From Bacteroidales bacterium (GTDB taxonomy: Bacteria; Bacteroidota; Bacteroidia; Bacteroidales; UBA10428): DNA of 64,000 nt. Shown here piece by piece: positions 9,484 to 18,131 of the stretch. The notes under the pieces are model-generated. The model worked only from the letters and a program-made list of their open reading frames with translations, was not told where the DNA came from and did no database searches. The stretch spans positions 62,001 to 126,000 of the forward strand of contig JAFGBD010000046.1 in NCBI GenBank assembly GCA_016933335.1, written 5' to 3'. Position 1 is the first letter of the stretch. Each line of letters begins with the position of its first letter. A program made the position numbers and the translations under genes.

Positions 9484-12400
9484 TTAACCGGTATATTCAG
9501 GCAATTCAAGAATAAATACGGTTCCCCGGTCCGGACTGGTTTCAAAACTGATTTGTCCGTGGATATTTTCAATGATGTTTTTGGTGATAGCCAGTCCCAG
9601 TCCTGTTCCGCTGGACTTGGTTGTGAAATTTGGCGTAAACATCTTATCTGTTAGTTCATCGGGGATTCCCCTGCCGTTATCCCTGATCTTTACAATGGCC
9701 ATGTTTTTATGTTTTTCCAGCGATACATCTATCTTACCTTTCCTGTCTTCCGGGATCGACTGGATGGCATTGTTGAAGAGATTGATAAAGACACGTGATA
9801 TCTGTTCCCTGTCTGCATAAATGTATAGCGGATCTTTAAGTTTGGAGGAAAAACCAAACTTAACATTTGTTGAATTTGAAAAGAGACCGATGGCTTTATT
9901 AATGGTAGCATTCAATTCGAGCTTTCTATTGTCTGCTTTGGGCATCTGGGCAAAAGACGAAAACTCTGAAGCAATCCTTGACAGATTATCAATTTGTTCA
10001 ATCAGTGTCTGGGTTACCTTTTTCTGGATTTCAGCGTAATTCTCTTTTTTATCTTCCCAGGCCCGCTGGAGGTGCTGAATGGTTAATCTCATAGGTGTAA
10101 GCGGATTCTTTATCTCATGGGCAATTTGTCTTGCCATTTCACGCCAGGCACTTTCGCGTTCAGATTTTGCAAGCAATTCTGCACTTCTCTGAAGTTCCTG
10201 AACCATCCTGTTATATTCGGAAACCAGGCCAGCCACTTCATCACTGCCATAATATTCGATCAGTTCATGGTTCTTCAGTAGTTTAATCTGGCCGAATTTT
10301 TCCTGTAACAACCTCAGGGGTTTCGTAATGGCATCAGATATGAAAAAAGCAACAGCGATGGTTATCAGAATAAGAAGAACATAAATATTGATAATGGCAA
10401 CAGCAAGCGTTGTAATTTCCTGTCTGAGTATATCTTCCTGTGTGAAATAGGGCAGGTTCAGATATGCCAGCAGCATATTGTCTGCATTCATAAAGGGTAC
10501 GTAGGCAGAGAGGTAGTTCAGTTTCCCGATGTTTTCGTGATGAATAAACGCCGCTTTTTTTTCGATGGTCATTTCACGAAATGCACGCGGATCCATTTTG
10601 GTGCCTGTCAGCTCTCTTTCGAATATTTCAGGTCTTGTTGTGGCTATGAGATCTCCTGAAGGATTAAACAGATTGATATCTGTATAAAAAACATCGGAGA
10701 ATTTTAGCAATAACTGATCCAGATTCTCATAACTGTCAGACGACCATTGACTGGAAAGCTTTTCTTCATATGCAAGTTTATGATCAAGCTCAATGTTTAC
10801 CGACAGCATTTTTTCATTGATATTGTCGTAGTTCTTCTTCTGATATTGCTCAATACTGAAATAGACAGTCCCGCCACCGATAAGGATCAGCGATAACAAC
10901 AATATTGATATGATTGAAAGCTGGATCTTATTCCTGAAATTGAATTTAAACTTCTTTTTGAACACGGAAAGATTAAAGCAAATAAGTGCCAGTAATAACA
11001 ATATGTAATAAAAAACAAAGAGATATGAAAAAGTGATCAGAAAATTAAAGAAACTGGCAGCAGGTTTACTGATGATGATTGTATTTTCATTATCAATGTC
11101 ATATACCATATGATCATAGCCATCGTACCTTATCAGACTAAATTCATTATTATATTTACCATATACATCTCTGGTCAGGCTGTAATGAAAATTACCCGCT
11201 TGTGCAATCAGGTCCTTCTGATGGTATTTGGCATAGGAATACTCACTTAAATATGAATTGACATCTACTTTTTCATCGAGGAGGAGTTCAGGATATCCGA
11301 ATTCTTCAGAGATTAACCTGGATTCCAGTTCGATATACATAGTCATTTCCGGTATTTCAGACAGGCTGTCCCTGTAAATGATCTCACCCAGATAGTTAAT
11401 CCTTCCGTTCATATTATCCAGATAATAAAATTTTGAACCCGGAATAAGCATCCCCTTTTCACCGATATAATGCTCAAAATAGTCATAACAGTGACGGCTG
11501 TATTCATTCGGCACATTAAAAATAACACTGTCGGATGGCTGACAATCATAAAATCTGAAATCGTATTTGCTCCAGTATCCTTTAAAGTAATTATTGGCAA
11601 GATAATTATTGATATCCTGGCGACTCACATGATATATATCAAACAGCATACCGGCCAGGGTATTATCAGAGCTCAGTTCAGCCGATATTTCTTCAAGAAG
11701 AAGCTCGGCAACCGGATCATGCTCGGTTGCCAGATTCTCAGAAAGAATTTTCATATTCTGACGATCCTTAAGGGTTGTTGTCCTGGAAATGAGGTAAACT
11801 GAGTATACTGAAAAAAGGAGTACCAGTATTACCTGGATACTGTAATTATTAAGGTTATCCCTTTTATAACGTATTACAACCAGCAATGTGAAAATGATAA
11901 AGAAAAACAATACCGAATAGGCGTCTATTTGATTTCCACCCAGAAAAAGGAAGATAATTCCAAAAATCAATGTAATGGAAAAAAGAATAATCAGTTTCTC
12001 GATTTTGAGTTTTTCCCGGCATACAGACACTGTTTTATCAACTATAAGGACAAGTCCTGTAAAAAGTAATCCTATGATTATCAGACCTATAAGACTAAAA
12101 AGACTCAGTTCGGTTATTTTATAAACTTCAAATGAAATACTTGAGTTAATGATCAGGCTGTTAAAGGTATGGTAAATAAAAAGGTAGTAAAAAACGATTC
12201 CGATCATTAAAAGAAGATACAATGAATTTTCATTTGATTTTTTTGGATGATGTAATTTTTCCGGAAAGTAAAAATCCCTGTTAAAACGTATAATGACATA
12301 AATAATCAGGATCGTATTCAGAAGCAGGTCGCCGAGAGATGGCAGCAATTCGGAATTGGCAAATGAAACAGGGCTGAATAATTCAATTTTATATAACCCG

Positions 12401-13149
12401 GCCGGAATGCGGAACAATGTCTGGAATACTCTGAAAACAAGAAAAAACACAGCCAGGCCTGCAATTAGCCAGTTTTTTCTGATTTTTGAGGTGGTTTGTC
12501 TGATAACCGAACCAAGGAACATCAATATAACCAGGAAGCCTGAAAAATAAAATATTGATGGCAGATAATGGTTTATAAACCGGCACTTTCGGGCATTATT
12601 AAAAGAAACTGATAGAACGAAATCTCCCTGGAGGTTTCTTATTTCGAAGGAATGACTGGTTTTGCTATCATGTATCGAAGCAGTGGAGGGCAGATGAAAG
12701 GATCGGTGAAATCCATTCTTAAGATATTTGTTTTCATAAGGGTATTCCCTCTTAACCTGAATAAAGCCGACTGCGGTAAAATTCCTGCAGGTATAAGTTT
12801 TAGTCAGATACCAGGCATTGCAGTTGAACAGAAGAGGTGAGCTGAAGTAAAGGGAGTCATAGTAATCAGGGAAGGCTATGTTGTTATCTGACCAGTTCAG
12901 TAATAAATCATCCTGGTATACAAGAACAGAGATCCCTTTTTTTCCGAGTTCTTTGAATGACGGGATATCACCTGTTTTAAACAGATTATCCATTGTTTTG
13001 TCGAGCAGAATATACTTTTTTTCAATGGCATTCTGAAATCTCCCGATGTCTTTTCTGCCAAATTCCAAGCCCTGAAAAACCTGATTGCAAAGGATGGAAA
13101 GAATGATCAGTAATATACCAGGTATTAAATATTTCAGGGATTTATTCAT
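9484..13149 (-). CDS. NtrY-like multi-pass sensor histidine kinase
   Basis: The 1221-aa protein has about twelve hydrophobic membrane segments: one at residues 5-27, eight between about 205 and 465, an extracytoplasmic stretch of over 200 residues, one near 705-730, then two flanking a second sensor region, the last leading into a HAMP domain (SDAITKPLRLLQEKF). The kinase core has an H-box AHEIKNPLTPM with phospho-acceptor His1011, an N-box NLFNNAIQ, and G-boxes RDNGRGIP and GTGLGLAI. The H-box and HAMP layout match the NtrY group. No response regulator gene is adjacent, so the partner is unknown. It is followed 204 nt upstream by the adhesin module on the same strand, but the gap suggests separate transcription. 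Confidence 0.9.
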   Translation of the reverse strand: MNKSLKYLIPGILLIILSILCNQVFQGLEFGRKDIGRFQNAIEKKYILLDKTMDNLFKTGDIPSFKELGKKGISVLVYQDDLLLNWSDNNIAFPDYYDSLYFSSPLLFNCNAWYLTKTYTCRNFTAVGFIQVKREYPYENKYLKNGFHRSFHLPSTASIHDSKTSHSFEIRNLQGDFVLSVSFNNARKCRFINHYLPSIFYFSGFLVILMFLGSVIRQTTSKIRKNWLIAGLAVFFLVFRVFQTLFRIPAGLYKIELFSPVSFANSELLPSLGDLLLNTILIIYVIIRFNRDFYFPEKLHHPKKSNENSLYLLLMIGIVFYYLFIYHTFNSLIINSSISFEVYKITELSLFSLIGLIIIGLLFTGLVLIVDKTVSVCREKLKIEKLIILFSITLIFGIIFLFLGGNQIDAYSVLFFFIIFTLLVVIRYKRDNLNNYSIQVILVLLFSVYSVYLISRTTTLKDRQNMKILSENLATEHDPVAELLLEEISAELSSDNTLAGMLFDIYHVSRQDINNYLANNYFKGYWSKYDFRFYDCQPSDSVIFNVPNEYSRHCYDYFEHYIGEKGMLIPGSKFYYLDNMNGRINYLGEIIYRDSLSEIPEMTMYIELESRLISEEFGYPELLLDEKVDVNSYLSEYSYAKYHQKDLIAQAGNFHYSLTRDVYGKYNNEFSLIRYDGYDHMVYDIDNENTIIISKPAASFFNFLITFSYLFVFYYILLLLALICFNLSVFKKKFKFNFRNKIQLSIISILLLSLILIGGGTVYFSIEQYQKKNYDNINEKMLSVNIELDHKLAYEEKLSSQWSSDSYENLDQLLLKFSDVFYTDINLFNPSGDLIATTRPEIFERELTGTKMDPRAFREMTIEKKAAFIHHENIGKLNYLSAYVPFMNADNMLLAYLNLPYFTQEDILRQEITTLAVAIINIYVLLILITIAVAFFISDAITKPLRLLQEKFGQIKLLKNHELIEYYGSDEVAGLVSEYNRMVQELQRSAELLAKSERESAWREMARQIAHEIKNPLTPMRLTIQHLQRAWEDKKENYAEIQKKVTQTLIEQIDNLSRIASEFSSFAQMPKADNRKLELNATINKAIGLFSNSTNVKFGFSSKLKDPLYIYADREQISRVFINLFNNAIQSIPEDRKGKIDVSLEKHKNMAIVKIRDNGRGIPDELTDKMFTPNFTTKSSGTGLGLAITKNIIENIHGQISFETSPDRGTVFILELPEYTG

Positions 13150-13181
13150 AATTCAGGCAGATTTTATATTGGCATATATAA

Positions 13182-13655
13182 TCATAAATGATGATAAGGT
13201 TCGTTATTCAGGATAGTCAACGCCCTGTATAATTGTTCAATAAAAATCAAACGTACCAGTTGATGAGGAAATGTCATCCGCGATAAAGAGATCCTTTCCC
13301 CGGCACTGTCGTATACCTGTTTTGAAAAACCAAAAGGTCCGCCGGTAACGAATCCAAGATTTTTTATCCCGCGGTTCATTATTTTTTGAAGATGCATGGC
13401 AAATTCGTCTGAACTGAATTCCAGGCCTTTTTCATCCAGCACAATAACATGATCAAATCTGGCAGTCTGTTTAAGAATTGCACGTCCTTCCAGCTCTTTT
13501 TGTTTATCAAAACTCATGCCCTTTAAACCCTTCATTTCAGGTATATCAAAAATAATAACCGGCAAATATCTTAATATTCGCTGTCTATAAAGCTCCAGCC
13601 CTTCCGTAATATATTTTTCAGAAGTTTTACCTGTATTGATAAGGTGGATTTTCAT
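13182..13655 (-). CDS. rlmH: 23S rRNA pseudouridine-1915 N3-methyltransferase RlmH
   Basis: The 157-aa product matches the RlmH length and SPOUT-fold signature: the glycine-rich SAM-binding loop VTGGPFGFS, and the C-terminal conserved stretch SRMTFPHQLVRLIFIEQLYRA ending in NEPYHH (given here in part). RlmH methylates pseudouridine 1915 in helix 69 of 23S rRNA. The gene is 32 nt upstream of the NtrY-like kinase gene on the same strand and diverges from the DUF4783-nadC operon. Confidence 0.96.
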   Translation of the reverse strand: MKIHLINTGKTSEKYITEGLELYRQRILRYLPVIIFDIPEMKGLKGMSFDKQKELEGRAILKQTARFDHVIVLDEKGLEFSSDEFAMHLQKIMNRGIKNLGFVTGGPFGFSKQVYDSAGERISLSRMTFPHQLVRLIFIEQLYRALTILNNEPYHHL

Positions 13656-13965
13656 AAGTTTAACATCTCATAACTGTTTGTTACATGGAACGATTATTAA
13701 AATTAAATCATCATTCCGGGTTCTATATTCTGGGCAGAGTTTGAATGTTCGTTGTATTTTACCGTTTGATTAATATGAATCAGGAATTATGATTGTACTG
13801 ACCATTATCCTGTTATTTATTATACTGCCGGATACTGCAAAACTAGCGCTTTTCATCCAGATTAATCAATATATTTTTTCTCAGTTAAAATAATATTTTT
13901 AACTTGCAAATAATAATTATTGGTTTGATTTTTGCATGTTTGACTATAAACATGAAATAATGACA

Positions 13966-14373
13966 ATGAAACAGGTCAGACTATTTATGATATATATTGC
14001 TTGTATATTATTTCCGGTATATGCATCCGGGTCTCCTCCCGAAATTGTGCCCGGTGGTATTATTCAGGCTATCAAAGCCGGGAATGCTGCAGATCTGGCA
14101 AAATATTTCAATGTAAATGTTGAACTTACTTTGGACCAGGGTGAAGAAATATACAGCAAAGATCAGGCAGAGCTTATATTAAAGGATTTTTTCTCAAAAC
14201 ATGCGCCAAACGATTTCACTATTTTACATAAAGGCGGCAAGGAAGGATCGAGATATGCCATTGGTAACCTGTCTACAACAAATGGAAATTTCAGGGTTAC
14301 AATCCTTGTAAAACTGAAGGATTCCCAATCCTATATACATCAGCTTAGAATAGAAGAAGAGAATGCACAGTGA
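13966..14373 (+). CDS. DUF4783 secreted protein
   Basis: The product from this start is 135 aa; in-frame ATGs also exist at 13936 and 13960, but the one at 13966 places the signal peptide (KQVRLFMIYIACILFPVYAS) directly at the N-terminus. The mature region (GGIIQAIKAGNAADLAKYF, then VNVELT, QAELILKDFF) matches DUF4783, an NTF2-like small fold common in Bacteroidota next to nadC. Function is not established. Its stop overlaps nadC by 11 nt, so the two are translationally linked. Confidence 0.85.
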   Translation: MKQVRLFMIYIACILFPVYASGSPPEIVPGGIIQAIKAGNAADLAKYFNVNVELTLDQGEEIYSKDQAELILKDFFSKHAPNDFTILHKGGKEGSRYAIGNLSTTNGNFRVTILVKLKDSQSYIHQLRIEEENAQ

Positions 14374-15211
14374 TTTCATCGACGCCTTAATTGAAATTGC
14401 CATCTCAGAGGATATTGGGGAAGGGGATCATACTTCCGGAGCCTGCATTCCTGAAACAGCCGTTGGCAGCGCAAAGCTTCTGGTGAAAGAAGAAGGAATA
14501 CTTGCCGGGATCGATATTGCTGCAAAGGTTTTTAAAAAGATCGATCCCGGGATAACGATAACCTTTTACATGAAAGACGGTGATAAAGCTTTACCCGGGA
14601 ATATTGCATTTGAAGTGACGGGGCGGATTGTTTCAATTTTAAAATCCGAAAGACTTGTTTTGAACTTCATGCAGCGAATGAGCGGGATTGCTACACAGAC
14701 CGGTAGATATGTCAGCAAACTGAAAGGGCTTAAGACCATTGTTCTTGATACACGCAAGACAACGCCGGGTTTAAGGGCGTTTGAAAAAATGGCGGTTCAG
14801 ATCGGGGGTGGCCGGAATCACAGAATGGGTTTGTATGATATGATACTCATAAAGGATAATCACATCGATTTTGCCGGGGGAATAAAAAACGCCATAGAAA
14901 ACATAAATTACTATCTTCGGGGGATCAATAACAAACTGAAAGTTGAAATTGAAGCCCGTTCACTTGGCGATATCGAAGAAATATTAAGAACAGGCCATAT
15001 TGATCGAATTATGCTTGATAACTTCAGCCTGGATGAAACCCTGGAGGCAGTGAAACTGATAAACGGGAAATATGAAATTGAATCTTCAGGTAATATTACC
15101 CTGGAAAACATAAGAAAATATGCTGAATGTGGTGTTGATTATATTTCGGTTGGTGCCCTGACCCATCATATTAAAAGTCTGGACATGAGCCTTAAAGCAA
15201 TTAATTATTAA
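14363..15211 (+). CDS. nadC: Nicotinate-nucleotide pyrophosphorylase (carboxylating), NadC
   Basis: The 282-aa enzyme converts quinolinate and PRPP to nicotinate mononucleotide, CO2 and pyrophosphate in de novo NAD synthesis. Family signatures are present: EDIGEGDHTS at the N-terminus, LDTRKTTPGLR, GGGRNHRMGLYDMILIKDNH, EIEARSL, IMLDNFS and the C-terminal ISVGALTH. Length is normal. It overlaps the end of the DUF4783 gene by 11 nt and is followed 4 nt later by the YihY gene, giving a three-gene operon. nadA and nadB are not in the window. Confidence 0.97.
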   Translation: MHSDFIDALIEIAISEDIGEGDHTSGACIPETAVGSAKLLVKEEGILAGIDIAAKVFKKIDPGITITFYMKDGDKALPGNIAFEVTGRIVSILKSERLVLNFMQRMSGIATQTGRYVSKLKGLKTIVLDTRKTTPGLRAFEKMAVQIGGGRNHRMGLYDMILIKDNHIDFAGGIKNAIENINYYLRGINNKLKVEIEARSLGDIEEILRTGHIDRIMLDNFSLDETLEAVKLINGKYEIESSGNITLENIRKYAECGVDYISVGALTHHIKSLDMSLKAINY

Positions 15212-15215
15212 TTAA

Positions 15216-16157
15216 ATGGAACCTGAGCACAAGAAAAGGACATACCGCATATTTAACAAGCAGGTTCACCAGTTCGGTTTCTATCTTAAAAGAATATCAT
15301 TGCCAGGTTTTAATGGTGTTCCGATTTATGATGTTTTCAGCTTTTTTTTCAAAGGACTTTCAAAAGGTTCGCTTAATACCCGGGCATCCTCCATAGCCTT
15401 CAATTTTCTGCTGGCACTCGGACCGGCGGTTATCTTCTTTCTGGCCCTGATACCTTATCTGCCAATCAAAGATTTTAAGGGTGAGATGATGGAAATTCTA
15501 AATGAAATCATCCCGAAAGATTCATACATTGCTTTCGAATCATTGCTGGATGAGCTCTTCATGAAGAGAAGCGGCATGCCGGTGTTTGGATTCCTTGTTG
15601 CCCTGTTTTTTGCAGAAAAAGGAATCAGCAGCCTGATTGAAGCATTCAATGCAACCTATCATACCATTGAGACCAGGCGATGGCTTCAGCGGCAGTTTGT
15701 CTCTGTTCTTCTTGTTTTTATATTGTTCATACTGGTTATCATGGCATTGTCTTTACTTTTTTTCAGCAAAACAGGGATCAGAAAGCTGGTTGATCTGCAT
15801 ATTATTGAAGTGGATTTCACTTATTACCTGATTTTAATAGGCAGATGGATTATTATCACCATTCTAACATTTCTTTCAATATCCTTTCTGTATTACCTGG
15901 CTCCGGCAAGGAAATCCAAATGGAAATTTTTTTCAACAGGCTCAACACTGGCAACGCTGCTCACAATAGTGGCATCATTGGGATTCACTTATTTTGTAAA
16001 CAATTTTGCCCAGTTCAATAAGTTTTTCGGTTCGATCAGTGCACTGGTAGCTTTGATGCTATGGCTGAATTTTAATGCACTTACACTGCTGATTGGTTTT
16101 GAGTTGAATGCCAGCATTAGCAATGCACGCATTGTATATGACAATAATGTGGAATAA
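15216..16157 (+). CDS. YihY/BrkB family inner-membrane protein
   Basis: The 313-aa protein has about six hydrophobic segments and the family signature around residues 45-75 (STRASSIAFNFLLALGPAVIF-like, here LNTRASSIAFNFLLALGPA). A C-terminal SALVALMLWLNFNALTLLIG stretch with a following polar helix ending in an acidic residue pair is also typical. Members were once annotated as ribonuclease BN, which is incorrect; transport or envelope roles have been proposed but the function is unsettled. It is the last gene of the DUF4783-nadC operon and converges with the SDR gene. Confidence 0.92.
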   Translation: MEPEHKKRTYRIFNKQVHQFGFYLKRISLPGFNGVPIYDVFSFFFKGLSKGSLNTRASSIAFNFLLALGPAVIFFLALIPYLPIKDFKGEMMEILNEIIPKDSYIAFESLLDELFMKRSGMPVFGFLVALFFAEKGISSLIEAFNATYHTIETRRWLQRQFVSVLLVFILFILVIMALSLLFFSKTGIRKLVDLHIIEVDFTYYLILIGRWIIITILTFLSISFLYYLAPARKSKWKFFSTGSTLATLLTIVASLGFTYFVNNFAQFNKFFGSISALVALMLWLNFNALTLLIGFELNASISNARIVYDNNVE

Positions 16158-16172
16158 AAGGGGGGTATTGGT

Positions 16173-16853
16173 TTAAAACAGTCCGCCGTTAATGTCAATC
16201 GAGCTGCCATTCACATAATTCGATTCTATTAAGAATCTTACAGCCTGATATATATTCTCCGGATCACCAAAATTACCTGAAGGTATTGATTTCTTAAGTT
16301 CATTCTGTAATTCTTCAGGAACCTGCTCAATCATGCCAAGATTAAAGTATCCCAGATTAAGGCAGTTAATGGTTATATTTTTACCTGCATTTTCTGCGGC
16401 AATGCTTTTTGACATACCCCATAATGCTGCTTTTGATGCCGCATATGCACTGGTCCCGGCCACACCCTTCTGGGCAAGCACCGAAGAAAGGTTTATAATT
16501 CTGCCGTAATTCTGTTCTCTCATAAAAGGCAAAATGGCCCTGATCATATTAAAAGTACCGAGAAGGTTAACATGGATCACTTCATGCCACTTGCTCAGAT
16601 CTGATTTATGAGCATAACAGTTATAATTTACAGCGGCACAGTTGAGCAATACCACATTCTTCAGTTCAGGTTTTATTTTGTAAAACCATTCGACGATTTC
16701 ATTAAAGTCAGAAATATCAACCTTTGAAAAATATTTGCTTCTTTCAATTGGAGGATTGGTTAAATAAGTACCGTAAACAATAATTTTATCTGACATGAAT
16801 CTCTCTGTCAGATAACGGCCAATTCCCATAGAAGAGCCAGTTATTATTATCAT
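16173..16853 (-). CDS. Short-chain dehydrogenase/reductase
   Basis: The 226-aa protein has the Rossmann NAD(P) motif TGSSMGIG at residues 5-12, the catalytic serine in NLSSVLAQ, and the YAASK active-site motif, followed by INCLNLGYFNLGM and a C-terminal NGSSIDINGGLF. This fits the classical SDR family, close to FabG-like 3-oxoacyl-ACP reductases. Substrate cannot be read from sequence. It lies 142 nt downstream of a FabH-like gene on the same strand, which may hint at an acyl substrate, but the gap does not prove an operon. Confidence 0.9.
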   Translation of the reverse strand: MIIITGSSMGIGRYLTERFMSDKIIVYGTYLTNPPIERSKYFSKVDISDFNEIVEWFYKIKPELKNVVLLNCAAVNYNCYAHKSDLSKWHEVIHVNLLGTFNMIRAILPFMREQNYGRIINLSSVLAQKGVAGTSAYAASKAALWGMSKSIAAENAGKNITINCLNLGYFNLGMIEQVPEELQNELKKSIPSGNFGDPENIYQAVRFLIESNYVNGSSIDINGGLF

Positions 16854-16995
16854 AACAGTGGTGGATTACGGATGAAAAATTACTGCAATTTTGATAAAAA
16901 ACCAAAGATGAATCAGAATATATTATCAAATGAGCCTTATGATTATTAAATCAATAAACATCTGAGAGAGAAAACGGGTTATCAGTCCTGGTTTT

Positions 16996-17988
16996 TCAGG
17001 CCCATTTTATCACAGAGGCACCGTATGTCCAGCCGCTACCGACAGCTGCAAACAGAATAATGTCACCTTTATCAATGTCACCGGCCCTGTTTACTTCATC
17101 AAGAAGGATAGGGATGGTACCTGCGGAGGTATTCGCATACATATGCATGTTGGTTTTTACTTTCCGGAAAGGCAGCCCGATAATACGGGCAGTGTCTTTC
17201 AGAATATTGATGCCTGGCTGGTGAGGAATCAGGTATTTAACATCATCAACTGCAATGCCCGAATCGTTCAATACTTCAAGTATTACTTCCGGAAGTACTT
17301 TTGTTGCCGTGTCATAAACAGCTTTACCGTTCATCTGGTAGAAGTGCTGTCTGTTTTTAACTGTTAATGATGATGCAGGTAATTCTGAACCACCTGCCGG
17401 CACTGTGAAGATGTTTCTGCCTCTTCCGTCAGAATACAATCTGAAAGCAAGAAATCCTTCTGAATCATCAGCATGGCTCAGTACAGCGGCACCGGCGCCA
17501 TCCCCGAAGAAAACGCAGTCTCTTCTCCTCCAGTCTGTTATTCGGGAGAAGGTGTCGGCTCCGATGACCACGACATTATCATAAACACCGCTGGCTATAT
17601 ACTGGCATGCAACTGACATACCATAAAGAAAACCCGAACATACCGCTGCAAGATCAAAACAAACGGCATTGTATGCCCCTGTCTTATCCTGTACAATGCA
17701 TGCTGTTGAGGGTACCAGTCTGTCAGGGGTGGATGTGGCAACGATGATCAGGTCAACATCCATCGGTGTCAGACCTGCATTTTTAATGGCTTCCATACCG
17801 GCAACTGAACCAAGATCACTGGTTGCCTCGTTGGGAGCAGCAATTCGTCTTTCTTTGATCCCCAGATTGTCATAAATCCATTTATCATTTGTGTTTACAA
17901 TACTCTCAAGGTATTTGTTTGTCAGGATTTTTTCAGGGAGATATGATCCCGTACCAATTATTTTTGCCTGCCGGACAAGTTGTCTCAT
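16996..17988 (-). CDS. Beta-ketoacyl-ACP synthase III (FabH family) with altered active-site loop
   Basis: The 330-aa thiolase-fold protein has Cys117 in AVCSGFLYG, His256 in IPHQPGINI and Asn286 in YANTSAGT, so the Cys-His-Asn triad of KAS III is intact. The N-terminal GTGSYLPE, DKWIYDNLGIKERRIA and GDGAGAAVLSH are also family-typical. FabH condenses an acyl-CoA starter with malonyl-ACP to begin fatty acid synthesis. The loop after the histidine reads HQPG where housekeeping FabH has HQAN; this changes the region contacting ACP or CoA, so it may be a second, specialised paralogue. No fatty-acid gene other than the nearby SDR is present. Confidence 0.9.
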   Translation of the reverse strand: MRQLVRQAKIIGTGSYLPEKILTNKYLESIVNTNDKWIYDNLGIKERRIAAPNEATSDLGSVAGMEAIKNAGLTPMDVDLIIVATSTPDRLVPSTACIVQDKTGAYNAVCFDLAAVCSGFLYGMSVACQYIASGVYDNVVVIGADTFSRITDWRRRDCVFFGDGAGAAVLSHADDSEGFLAFRLYSDGRGRNIFTVPAGGSELPASSLTVKNRQHFYQMNGKAVYDTATKVLPEVILEVLNDSGIAVDDVKYLIPHQPGINILKDTARIIGLPFRKVKTNMHMYANTSAGTIPILLDEVNRAGDIDKGDIILFAAVGSGWTYGASVIKWA

Positions 17989-18098
17989 ACGGATGGAATT
18001 GTTAAATGAGTTTACTTATTTTATTCGCCGGATTTATGTTCGTTTTATTCTAAAACCTGTTGTTAGTAACTATCATTTTATGAGAAAAATATATTTTC

Positions 18099-18106
18099 TA
18101 AATTTG
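18099..18106 (+). promoter_or_regulatory. Candidate -7 element for the envelope operon
   Basis: TAAATTTG is a full match to the Bacteroidota -7 motif TAnnTTTG, 26 nt before the ATG at 18132, which would give a leader of about 20 nt. The -33 region about 19 nt upstream is TTTT and lacks the usual final G. Confidence 0.45.
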
Positions 18107-18131
18107 ATTAAAGTGCTGTAATTTAAAATTC

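Noticed and set aside
16173-17988. Biosynthetic gene cluster (aryl polyene or flexirubin type)
   Set aside because: Only one KAS III and one SDR are present with none of the other cluster genes.
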